Below, one piece after another: positions 1-7,500 of a DNA stretch of 8,451 bases. The notes below the pieces were generated by a model. The model was not told where the DNA came from. It ran no database searches and was given only the letters and a program-made list of their open reading frames with translations. This DNA is from an uncultured Coriobacteriaceae bacterium (GTDB lineage: Bacteria; Actinomycetota; Coriobacteriia; Coriobacteriales; QAMH01): NCBI GenBank assembly GCA_902783925.1, contig CACZSV010000181.1, positions 1-8,451 of the forward strand, written 5' to 3'. The translations under genes were made by a program, and so were the position numbers. Position 1 is the first letter of the stretch, and every line of letters begins with the position of its first letter.

Positions 1-1332
1 GATGCCCAGGACAACGGCATCGGCATGATCGATATGGTCGTTGTGAACCTGTATGCGTTCGAGGCTACTATCGCTAAGCCAGACGTCGATTACCAGGATG
101 CAGTCGAGCATATCGACATCGGCGGTCCTTCCATGCTGCGGAGCGCGGCGAAAAATCACGCATCTGTTACGGTCGTGACCGACCCCGCAAGCTATGATGC
201 CATTCTTGCCGAAATGCGCGAAAACGATGGTGCGACTACGATTGAAACGCGCAAGAAGCTTGCGCTCGAAGTGTTCCGGACTACGAGTGCGTACGACAAT
301 GCGATTTACTATTGGCTCTATAACGAACTCGAGGGTGACGACGCATTTTGCGATGACAAGCGCGTTATGCTCGAAAAGGTCGCCGATCTTCGCTATGGCG
401 AAAACCCGCATCAGAGCGCCGCGTTCTACAAGCGCAAGACCGTGGGGAAAACAGGTCCGCGTCCCGAAGCAGAACAGCATACGCTTGCAGAAGCGGAGCA
501 AATCCAGGGCAAGGAACTCAGCTACAACAACTATCTTGATACAGATGCGGCGTGGGCTTCTGTGCGAGAGTTCGAAAACGATATTCCCACATGCGTAATC
601 ATCAAGCATCTCACGCCGTGCGGCATCGCTCAGGGCGCGGATATGCTCACCGCCTACCGCGATGCCTGGAAATGTGACACGGTCAGCGCATTTGGCGGCG
701 TTATGGCATTCAACCAGACAGTGACCGAAGCAGTCGCGCATGAGATTGTAGAAGTGAACAAGCAATTCATCGAGGTCATCATTGCCCCCGATTACGAACA
801 AGCCGCGCTCGATATCTTTGCCCAGAAAGGCAATGCTAGAATTCTGCGTACGGGCGGCATCAATCCTGCTGGTTGCGATACGGATATCCGTGCGGTCGAA
901 GGTGGCGTCGTCGTGCAAACTCTCGATGCCGTGACAGAAGACCCCGCGACATTCACCGTGCCGACTGCTACACAGCCCACCGACGAGCAGATGGAAGCAT
1001 TGCTCTTTGCCTGGAAATGCTGCAAGTGTATTAAGTCCAACGCGATAGTCCTTACCAAGGGAACGCGCACGGTCGGAATTGGCGGAGGTCAGCCAAATCG
1101 CGTGAATTCTGCACGAATCGCGGTTACGCAAGCGGGCGAAGAAGCTAAAGGTGCGGTCGTTGCAAGCGATGCGTTCTTGCCTTTCCCCGACACGCTCGAG
1201 GTTATTCGCGATGCAGGTTGCACGGCACTGATCCAGCCAGGCGGGTCCATGCGCGACGATCTATCCATCGATTGCGCCAACGAAGCTGGCATCCCCATGG
1301 TATTTACGGGACATAGGCATTTCCGCCACTAG
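1..1332 (+). CDS. purH: PurH, bifunctional AICAR formyltransferase / IMP cyclohydrolase (5'-partial)
   Basis: Catalyses the last two steps of purine synthesis in the cytosol: formylation of AICAR with 10-formyl-tetrahydrofolate, then ring closure of FAICAR to IMP. The reading frame is open from base 1 and ends at TAG 1330-1332, giving 443 visible residues; the family is usually about 510-525 aa, so roughly the first 70-80 residues lie outside the window. The cyclohydrolase part shows IDMVVVNLYAF and HIDIGGPSMLRSAAKNH. The linker shows DLRYGENPHQSAAFY. The transformylase part shows a K-H pair (visible residues 202-203, in KHLTPCGIA; the usual form is closer to KHxxPCG), SAFGGVMAFN, KSNAIVL, GIGGGQPNRVNSARIA, SDAFLPFPD and the family ending TGHRHFRH. 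The K-H pair corresponds to the catalytic Lys-His of animal ATIC. The frame is intact. The next gene follows after about 146 bases in the same direction, with no convincing terminator between them. Confidence 0.97.
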   Translation, partial: DAQDNGIGMIDMVVVNLYAFEATIAKPDVDYQDAVEHIDIGGPSMLRSAAKNHASVTVVTDPASYDAILAEMRENDGATTIETRKKLALEVFRTTSAYDNAIYYWLYNELEGDDAFCDDKRVMLEKVADLRYGENPHQSAAFYKRKTVGKTGPRPEAEQHTLAEAEQIQGKELSYNNYLDTDAAWASVREFENDIPTCVIIKHLTPCGIAQGADMLTAYRDAWKCDTVSAFGGVMAFNQTVTEAVAHEIVEVNKQFIEVIIAPDYEQAALDIFAQKGNARILRTGGINPAGCDTDIRAVEGGVVVQTLDAVTEDPATFTVPTATQPTDEQMEALLFAWKCCKCIKSNAIVLTKGTRTVGIGGGQPNRVNSARIAVTQAGEEAKGAVVASDAFLPFPDTLEVIRDAGCTALIQPGGSMRDDLSIDCANEAGIPMVFTGHRHFRH

Positions 1333-1478
1333 AATGTTGGTGCGGACCGCACTTCGCGCGGCAGAATGAAAGAACCTCCGTCTGGACTCTGAATGATGGC
1401 AAAGGCGCTCTCCTGAGCGTCCGCGCGAGAAACGTTGAGCCCGATGCATGCCCCTGTATTGTGAGAAAGGTATTCGTT

Positions 1479-2102
1479 TTGAGTAACGACGTCATGCCGT
1501 TTAATTCGGTCGGCACCGCGAAGCCTCAGGGTGCCGCAGAACTTGCTGAGCGAGAGGGAATCTCCGAAGAAGAATGGCGCGCCCAAAACCTTCCAGCAAC
1601 CAAGCTGGAATTTCGCTGGCGCTACACAAATAAGGCTATTCATCTGTACGAACGGCGCCTGCGTTCGCTTGCTGCATTTAACGTTGGGCCTGCGGTGCAG
1701 GCGTGGGTCCGCTCGCGTCTCGAATGGGTTCGAGACAACAGGTTCTACGAGATGCCTGACGGCGTCATCGTGCTCACTATCGATCCCGAAGGCGAAGTCG
1801 ATATTCAGCAAGAACCGCTGCGTGCGACACCTTCGTTCGCGAATGCGCCCGGTACCCTGTGGACGGCGAAAGATTCCTGCGTGCACGCAGAACAAGATAT
1901 CAGCCACGCTGCCGATACGCTCGTGCGCGACCTATGCAAGACACTTGGCTTTGAGCTCGGAGAAGCATCCCTTGAAGGAGAAGATGCCGAACAATTCAGA
2001 GTGAGCGATGAATTTGGTGTCATCGCCCATGAAGCTCAGAATGGCCCGATAACTCAAAAACTTGTCGAATGCTTTGACAAGCTCTGGACACTTGACAGAT
2101 AG
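1479..2102 (+). CDS. Conserved-looking protein of unknown function, ~207 aa
   Basis: I do not recognise this family. The frame is open from GTG 1461, but nothing resembling a ribosome-binding site precedes that codon. TTG 1479 has AGAAAGG (1464-1470) eight bases upstream and is my preferred start; ATG 1494 is a third option. The product is soluble, with no signal peptide or membrane segment. The middle is rich in Arg, Trp and aromatic residues (EEWRAQNLPATKLEFRWRY, then ERRLRSLAAFNVGPAVQAWV and SRLEWVRDNRFYEMPDG), followed by a beta-like VIVLTIDPEGEVDI. This pattern suggests a helical segment leading into an alpha/beta fold. The C-terminal half is acidic (EASLEGEDAEQF). Codon use resembles purH and the following gene, so I believe it is real despite a long opposing open frame. 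It lies in the same direction as purH upstream and the UPF0210 gene 57 bases downstream; its last codons overlap the possible -35 element of the next gene. No function is assigned. Confidence 0.75.
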   Translation: MSNDVMPFNSVGTAKPQGAAELAEREGISEEEWRAQNLPATKLEFRWRYTNKAIHLYERRLRSLAAFNVGPAVQAWVRSRLEWVRDNRFYEMPDGVIVLTIDPEGEVDIQQEPLRATPSFANAPGTLWTAKDSCVHAEQDISHAADTLVRDLCKTLGFELGEASLEGEDAEQFRVSDEFGVIAHEAQNGPITQKLVECFDKLWTLDR

Positions 2103-2123
2103 CAGGCTGCTTTCGGTTACAAT
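2092..2123 (+). promoter_or_regulatory. Possible weak promoter ahead of the UPF0210 gene
   Basis: A perfect TTGACA (2092-2097) lies inside the last codons of the upstream gene, and TACAAT (2118-2123, five of six to TATAAT) follows. The spacing is 20 bases, longer than the usual 16-18, so this is a weak candidate; the gene may simply be co-transcribed with its upstream neighbour. Confidence 0.25.
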
Positions 2124-2159
2124 CGTGCGAGCAAATTTCTTACGCAAAAGGAGTATTCC

Positions 2160-3524
2160 GTGGCTGTAGAACCTAAGCAAGTTGTTGAAACACTCTCGAT
2201 GGTCACCCAACAGCACCTTGATATTCGAACTATCACCCTTGGCCTTTCTTTGCGCGGGTGCGTACATGAAGAAATCGACACGATGGCGCAGCGAGTCTAT
2301 GACCGCTTGACTTCTGCTGCACAAAATCTCGTACCAACGGCAGAGCAACTCGAACGCGAGTTTGGAATCCCCATTATCCATAAGCGCATCGCCGTCACGC
2401 CGATTGCAGAGATTTGCGGTGCTACCAAAGCAGAAGACCTCACGCCTATTGCCGTCGCGCTCGACCGTGCGGGTAAAGAGGTCGGCGTTAACTTCATCGG
2501 CGGATTCACCGCCCTCGTGCAAAAGGGTGCAAGTGATAGCGACCGTCGTCTCATGAACAGCATTCCTCATGCCCTGTCCGAGACCGACATTGTCTGTTCG
2601 AGCGTAAACGTAGGATCAACGCGTGCGGGCATCAATATGGACGCCGTGCTGCGTATGGCGCAAATCGTGCGCGAATGTGCCGACATCACGGCCGATCGCG
2701 ATTCCATTGCCTGTGCCAAGCTCGTGGTCTTTTGCAATATGGTTGAAGACAACCCCTTTATGGCCGGTGCAATGCATGGCAGCGGCGAGGCCGGTGAGGT
2801 CATCAACGTTGGGGTTAGTGGTCCTGGCGTTGTACATGCGGTGCTCAAAGACCTGCCGCAAGACGCTTCCATGACCGAGGTGGCAGAGGCGATCAAAGCA
2901 ACGACCTTCAAGATCACGCGTGCAGGCGAGCTCATTGCGCGCGAGGCTGCAAAGCGTCTGGGCTACGAGAAGGGTATCCTTGATCTTTCGCTTGCACCGA
3001 CTCCTGCTCGCGGAGACTCTGTCGCGCAGATTCTCGAAACCATCGGCGTTGGTCAATGTGGTGGCCCGGGAACCACGGCTGCCCTCGCGCTGCTCAACGA
3101 TGCTGTGAAGAAGGGCGGCGTCATGGCGAGCTCGAGTGTCGGCGGTCTTTCGGGCGCGTTCATTCCCGTGAGCGAAGATGCGGGCATGATCAAAGCAGCC
3201 GAAGACGGCGCTCTGAGTATCGAGAAGCTTGAGGCCATGACAAGCGTGTGCTCGGTCGGTCTCGATATGATTGCGATTCCCGGTGATGTCACCGTCGAGA
3301 CGATTGCCGGCATCATTGCCGACGAAGCGGCAATTGGCCTCATCAACAATAAGACGACCGCTGTGCGCGTAATTCCCGCCGTGGGTCATGCTGCTGGCGA
3401 AACGCTGCATTTTGGCGGACTTCTTGGAGACGCTCCGATTATGCCGGTCAACACCCATGCAGGAACTATTTTTGCGCATCGTGGAGGACGATTCCCCGCG
3501 CCGATAAATAGCCTGAAGAATTAA
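2160..3524 (+). CDS. UPF0210 / PFL family protein (DUF711)
   Basis: A full-length 454-aa member of the UPF0210 (DUF711) family, annotated as 'PFL family protein' because the fold resembles the pyruvate formate-lyase barrel; no reaction is established. Start: GTG 2160, preceded by AAAAGGAG (2146-2153) with six bases between, a strong site; no better ATG exists. Recognisable blocks include ITLGLSLRGC near the N-terminus, GSTRAGINMDAVLRMA (from residue 152), CNMVEDNPFMAGAMHG (from 192), GEVINVGVSGPGVV, GDSVAQILETIGVGQCGGPG (from 285), SVGGLSGAFIPVSEDAGM, and NNKTTAVRVIPA with an NTHAGTIFAHRGGRFPAPI end. Cys192 and Cys300 sit in conserved-looking positions. I see no glycyl-radical motif (RVxGY-like), so it should not be read as an active glycyl-radical enzyme. 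Family members usually follow a ~90-aa ACT-domain protein (UPF0237); here the upstream gene is a different, larger unknown. It is cytosolic. Confidence 0.93.
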   Translation: MAVEPKQVVETLSMVTQQHLDIRTITLGLSLRGCVHEEIDTMAQRVYDRLTSAAQNLVPTAEQLEREFGIPIIHKRIAVTPIAEICGATKAEDLTPIAVALDRAGKEVGVNFIGGFTALVQKGASDSDRRLMNSIPHALSETDIVCSSVNVGSTRAGINMDAVLRMAQIVRECADITADRDSIACAKLVVFCNMVEDNPFMAGAMHGSGEAGEVINVGVSGPGVVHAVLKDLPQDASMTEVAEAIKATTFKITRAGELIAREAAKRLGYEKGILDLSLAPTPARGDSVAQILETIGVGQCGGPGTTAALALLNDAVKKGGVMASSSVGGLSGAFIPVSEDAGMIKAAEDGALSIEKLEAMTSVCSVGLDMIAIPGDVTVETIAGIIADEAAIGLINNKTTAVRVIPAVGHAAGETLHFGGLLGDAPIMPVNTHAGTIFAHRGGRFPAPINSLKN

Positions 3525-3767
3525 GCGCTGCTTGCTTTCGCGAGCTCGGGCCTTGGGTGCACGGGAGTGATCGCACTCAGCCGACATCCCCGAAACGCCG
3601 CTGCCTCCTGAGGGGCCGGGCTTCTCTGGGCGAATCGTCGCGAATTGGAATATCGAAGCCTTTCGACAGGGGCGCTATCCTAAGCGCTCGCGCGAGTATT
3701 GTTGATGCTTTCCCGCCTCCCCACAAAAGCATACGCGCTCATCCGCCCAAAGCGCCCTATTCCTAAA

Positions 3768-3824
3768 CTGTTACTTGAGAAAATCGACACATTGTTGAAT
3801 AATGTTCGTCGTGTCCAGTAACAG
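3768..3824. promoter_or_regulatory. Operator-like nested inverted repeats over the tetR promoter
   Basis: Three inverted repeats are nested here. The outer arms are CTGTTACT (3768-3775) and AGTAACAG (3817-3824), a perfect 8-bp match. Inside are GACAC (3786-3790) and GTGTC (3811-3815), and innermost ACATT (3789-3793) and AATGT (3801-3805). The outer arms bracket the -35 and the start-site region, and the inner ones cover the -10. TetR-family proteins commonly repress their own promoter through palindromes in this position, so autoregulation is the simplest reading. Which arm pair is the true operator cannot be told from one sequence. Confidence 0.5.
3775..3803 (+). promoter_or_regulatory. Sigma70-type promoter of the tetR-activase unit
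   Basis: TTGAGA (3775-3780, five of six to TTGACA), a 17-base spacer and AATAAT (3798-3803, five of six to TATAAT). This is the best promoter match I found in the window. The expected start is near base 3810, giving a leader of about 40 bases before the regulator gene. It probably serves both the regulator and the giant gene behind it. Confidence 0.6.
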
Positions 3825-3847
3825 GTAAATCAGATTGGGTGTACAGC

Positions 3848-4495
3848 ATGAAAGCTGCTGGCTCTGCGACTGCAGTAAGAACGTGTCAGCCCACCGAGGT
3901 GCAAGACCGTCGTGTTGTGAAGACCAGGCGAGCGCTCCGCTCGGCATTTCTCGAGCTTATGGAAGAATGCGGCTACGATGGCTTCACAATCAACGAATTG
4001 TGCGAGCGCGCCGATATAAATCGGGGAACCTTCTATAACCACTATCGTGATAAGGATGCGGTGCTCGGAGCGCTCGAAGCGGAGTTTTTCGAAGGACTTA
4101 AGGATTTCGAGGAACAGCTTCTCCATATTTCCATGGCGCAGGTTGCACTTTGCAATGCGAGCAAGAAACCACTGCCGCTTCTTGTCAGCCTCTTCGATTA
4201 TCTGCGCGGCCAAGGTGATTTTCTGCATGCGGCGCTCGGTAATGGAGGCGATGCCGGCTTTGGCACGTATATGCGCGATACGATCTGCACCAAGTTTGTC
4301 GAATCCATTTTGCACGAGCGGTATCGCAACAGCGACGATTCTTTTGTGAGCTATTACATCGCGTTTTTCGCCTCCGCGTATATGGGGGTTATTTCCAAAT
4401 GGGTCGAGACTGGCATGAAAGAAAGCTCGCAGGAGATGGCGCGCATAGCCATGCGTCTGCTCTTCATTAAGCCCGGTGAATCTATCAAACTCTAG
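3848..4495 (+). CDS. TetR/AcrR-family transcriptional regulator
   Basis: A DNA-binding repressor of the TetR type. I prefer ATG 3848 (215 aa), because GGGTG lies six bases before it; GTG 3839, three codons earlier, has no nearby ribosome-binding site. Counting from GTG 3839, the N-terminal HTH is clear: TRRALRSAFLELMEECGYDG, then FTINELCERADINRGTFYNH (residues 49-68), followed by YRDKDAVLGAL. This is the canonical TetR_N pattern ending in T-F-Y-x-H-[FY]-x-x-K. The C-terminal part (PLLVSLFDYLRGQGDFLHAAL and later FFASAYMGVISKWVETGMKE) resembles the TetR-like C-terminal domain seen in DhaS-type and many Firmicute regulators (PF14278-like). The ligand is unknown. The stop is ten bases before the giant activase ATG, so the two are almost certainly co-transcribed. 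Operator-like repeats overlap its promoter, suggesting self-repression. The regulated pathway is probably that of the downstream protein, which is inference. Confidence 0.93.
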   Translation: MKAAGSATAVRTCQPTEVQDRRVVKTRRALRSAFLELMEECGYDGFTINELCERADINRGTFYNHYRDKDAVLGALEAEFFEGLKDFEEQLLHISMAQVALCNASKKPLPLLVSLFDYLRGQGDFLHAALGNGGDAGFGTYMRDTICTKFVESILHERYRNSDDSFVSYYIAFFASAYMGVISKWVETGMKESSQEMARIAMRLLFIKPGESIKL

Positions 4496-4505
4496 AGGGA
4501 GAGAT

Positions 4506-7500
4506 ATGAATACACAAACAACGACAGATACGCTGCGTATAGGTGTTGATGTTGGGTCAACGACTGTCAAGCTACTTGTGCTGAATGCAAACGACGATGT
4601 CGTGTTCTCTGTGTATCGTCGTCACCACTCGGATATCCGTGCAACCATTGCGGGAATCATCGACGAGGGCATTGACGCGGTGGGCGACGCGCCGGCTACT
4701 GTGACCATCACAGGATCTGGCGGCCTGCTCTTGGCAAATTGGCTCGAGGTCCCATTCATTCAGGAAGTTATCGCCAACAAGACAGCAATCGAGCGTATCA
4801 TCCCTCAAACCGATGTTGCCATTGAGCTCGGTGGCGAAGATGCGAAGATCATCTACTTTGACGGCGGCATCGAGCAACGCATGAACGGCACCTGCGCCGG
4901 CGGCACGGGTGCGTTCATTGACCAGATGGCGGCTCTGCTCAACACCGACGCCTCCGGACTCAACGAAATGGCTAAAGACCATACCATCTTGTATCCGATT
5001 GCGAGCCGCTGCGGCGTCTTTGCCAAGACGGATGTACAACCCTTGCTCAACGAGGGCGCAAAGCGCGAGGATATCGCAGCGTCGATTTTCCAGGCAGTCG
5101 TCATGCAGACTATTTCCGGCTTGGCTTGCGGGCGTCCCATACGCGGTAATGTCGCCTTTCTCGGCGGTCCGCTCCATTATCTAAGCGAGCTGCGTCAGCG
5201 TTTCATCGAGACGCTCGAGCTCACGCCGGAAACTACCATCGTTCCCGGGGAATCGCATCTTTTTGTCGCTCGTGGTGCAGCGTTTGCGAGCGAGGAAGAG
5301 TTCGAGGGCAGCGTTTCGCTGGTGGAACTCAAAGAGCGTCTTCTCAACTTGGGCAGCACGCAGGGAAGCGAAGTCCAACGCCTTGAGCCGCTTTTTGCAA
5401 ACGAAAACGAGTACAAGCTTTTCAAAGAGCGTCATGCGCAAGCAACAGTCCCCAAAGGCGATCTGGGCTCGTATCGTGGAGAGGCCTATCTCGGCATCGA
5501 TGCCGGCTCGACTACGCTCAAGAGCGTCCTCATTGGGCGCGATGGCCAGATCCTTTACAGCTTCTATGCTAACAACAAAGGCGATGTGCTCGGAACGGCG
5601 CGCCGCATGCTCGGCGAACTCGAAGATTCGCTTCCGCGCGATAATGCTGGAAACGCACTTGTGACTATTGGGCACACGACGACTACCGGCTACGGCGAGG
5701 CTCTGCTGCTCGAAGCAATCCAAGCAGACAGCGGAGAGATTGAGACGGTCGCCCATCTGCGCGGCGCACGCGAGCTCCAGCCTGAGGTTGATTTCATTCT
5801 CGACATCGGCGGACAGGATATGAAGTGCATGCGTGTCAAAGATGGCATCATCGAGCACATCATGCTTAACGAAGCATGCTCTGCCGGCTGTGGAAGCTTC
5901 ATCGAGGCTTTCGCGACATCGCTCAATATGCCCATCGACGTGTTCGCGAAAGAAGCGCTCAAGGCGGATGCGCCCGTCGACCTCGGAAGCCGTTGCACGG
6001 TTTTCATGAATTCGCGTGTCAAGCAGGCGCAAAAAGAAGGCGCAACGCCTGCGGACATCAGCGCCGGTCTCTCATATTCCGTTATAAAAAACGCTCTTTT
6101 CAAGGTCATCAAGCTCCGCGATGCAAGTGAGCTCGGAACCCATGCGGTTGTGCAAGGTGGCACGTTCTTGAACGACGCCGTGCTCCGCGCATTCGAGAAT
6201 CTGTCCGAGCACGAGGCGATTCGTCCTGATATTGCAGGCAATATGGGTGCATGGGGTGCCGCCCTTCTCGCGCGTGACCGTGCCCTCGCTTCCTCCAGCA
6301 CCCAATCTGACGCCCGGTCCGGCGACTCGCGTAGCCTCGTACGCCACGCCGCCGGCCCGGACGACATCTCGGGTACCGGAGAAACCGAGGGCGAAGTGGA
6401 CGGCACCCAATCTGACGTCAGGGCCGGCGACTCACGTAGCCTCGTACGCCACGCCGCCAACCCGGACGACATCTCGGGTACCGGAGAAACCGAGGGCGAG
6501 GCAGGCGCCGCCCAATCTGACGCTGCATCTGCTGTCTCGCGCTCAACGGTGCTCAGCCCGGCGCAAATCGATGCGCTCGAAATCAAGCATACGACGGTTC
6601 GTTGCGGGCTTTGCGAAAACAATTGTCTGCTTACCATCAACGACTTCGGCAAGGATCCAAAGACGGGCAAGCGCCGCCGTTTTGTCACGGGAAATCGTTG
6701 TGAGAAAGGCGCAGGCACAAAGGGCCGTGCCAAAGACGTGCCGAATCTCTTCGATTTCAAGCAGAAGCTCTTATTCGATCGTGAGAGCCTGGAAAAGGAG
6801 GCGGCAAAATACGGTAGCGTTGGCATCCCGCGCGCACTCAACATGTACGAGAACTATCCGTTCTGGCACACGTTCTTCACGAAGCTTGGATACCGTGTGG
6901 TTCTCTCGGAGCAGTCGAGCAAGAAGACATACGACGCCGGTGTTGAATCCATGCCATCAGAGAATGCATGTTATCCGGCGAAGCTTTCGCATGGGCATAT
7001 CATGGATTTGCTCAAGCAGGATATCGATTTTATCTGGATGCCTTGCATCCGTTGGGAGCGTCAAGAAGACGAAGGCGCTAACAACCATTTCAACTGCCCC
7101 ATTGTCATGAGCTATTCGGAGGCTCTTAAACTCAATATCGACGAGCTCATCGAAAGCGATATCGATTTCCTGAATCCATTCATTCCCTACGACGACAAGT
7201 CGGCGCTCAAGAAGCGTCTTTTCGAACACCTCGTTAAGAACCGAAAAGCCAAACTCAAAGCAGAGGGCAAAAGGCTCAGCGACTACAAATTCCCCACACG
7301 CGTAGAGATCGACGATGCAGTTGAGGCCGCTTGGGCTGAAGATCTTGCATTCAAAGACACTATGCGAGCAAAGGGCGAGGAAGTCATCAACTGGCTCAAG
7401 GCAACGGGAAACCATGGAATCGTGCTTGCCGGGCGTCCTTACCATAACGACCCAGAAATCAACCATGCCATTCCTGAACTCATCACGAGTTTTGGCCTCG

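Larger units (their letters stand above)
3525..3847. other. Gene-free region with several inverted repeats
   Basis: About 320 bases between the UPF0210 stop and the TetR start. The short open frame across 3557-3766 is compositionally unlike a protein, so I call no gene. I see these paired segments: GAGTG/CACTC (3565-3569 with 3574-3578, four-base loop); GGCTTC/GAAGCC (3619-3624 with 3655-3660); and a nested set, GGGCGCT/AGCGCCC (3670-3676 with 3751-3757), GCGCG/CGCGC (3690-3694 with 3734-3738) and ATGCTTT/AAAGCAT (3705-3711 with 3726-3732). None is followed by a T-run, so none is a textbook intrinsic terminator. I recognise no known riboswitch, 6S RNA, SRP RNA, RNase P RNA or tmRNA signature. 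The right-hand end (3768-3824) holds the promoter and operator-like repeats annotated separately. Confidence 0.55.

Noticed and set aside
1405..1420. GCGCTC-TCCT-GAGCGT hairpin as a purH terminator
   Set aside because: The stem is short with a terminal G-T pair and no T-run follows, so it is not a convincing intrinsic terminator.
1435..1462. TTGAGC ... TATTGT as a promoter for the 1479 gene
   Set aside because: The -10 matches only four of six, and the implied transcript start would fall within the ribosome-binding site.
1329..1907. 192-aa - strand open frame, whose C-terminal end looks superficially protein-like across 1333-1450
   Set aside because: The + strand frame has a better ribosome-binding site and typical codon choice; the - strand reading shows no family motif. 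I kept the + strand gene and regard this as a shadow.
2616..3587. 323-aa - strand open frame
   Set aside because: Opposite the full-length UPF0210 gene; rich in Arg, His, Cys and Ala as expected of an antisense shadow.
3557..3766. 69-aa open frame in the gene-free region
   Set aside because: Composition is Arg/Pro/Ser-rich, no convincing ribosome-binding site, and the DNA is dominated by inverted repeats.
5181..6032. 283-aa - strand open frame
   Set aside because: Opposite the second ASKHA domain with all its motifs intact; no independent support.
6329..6344. GCGTA/TACGC stem inside repeat copy 1 as a functional RNA hairpin
   Set aside because: The second copy changes one arm (ACGTA) without a compensating change, so pairing is not being preserved.
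5690..6844. 384-aa open frame on the - strand
   Set aside because: It lies opposite the intact giant activase frame, its product is low-complexity (Ser/Arg/Pro) and the repeated peptide in it is only the antisense reading of the 105-bp tandem repeat.
6232..7110. 292-aa open frame on the + strand in another frame
   Set aside because: Out of frame with the well-supported activase domains on both sides; composition is Arg/Ser/Pro-rich with no recognisable motif. It cannot indicate a frameshift, because the activase frame is continuous and conserved through here.
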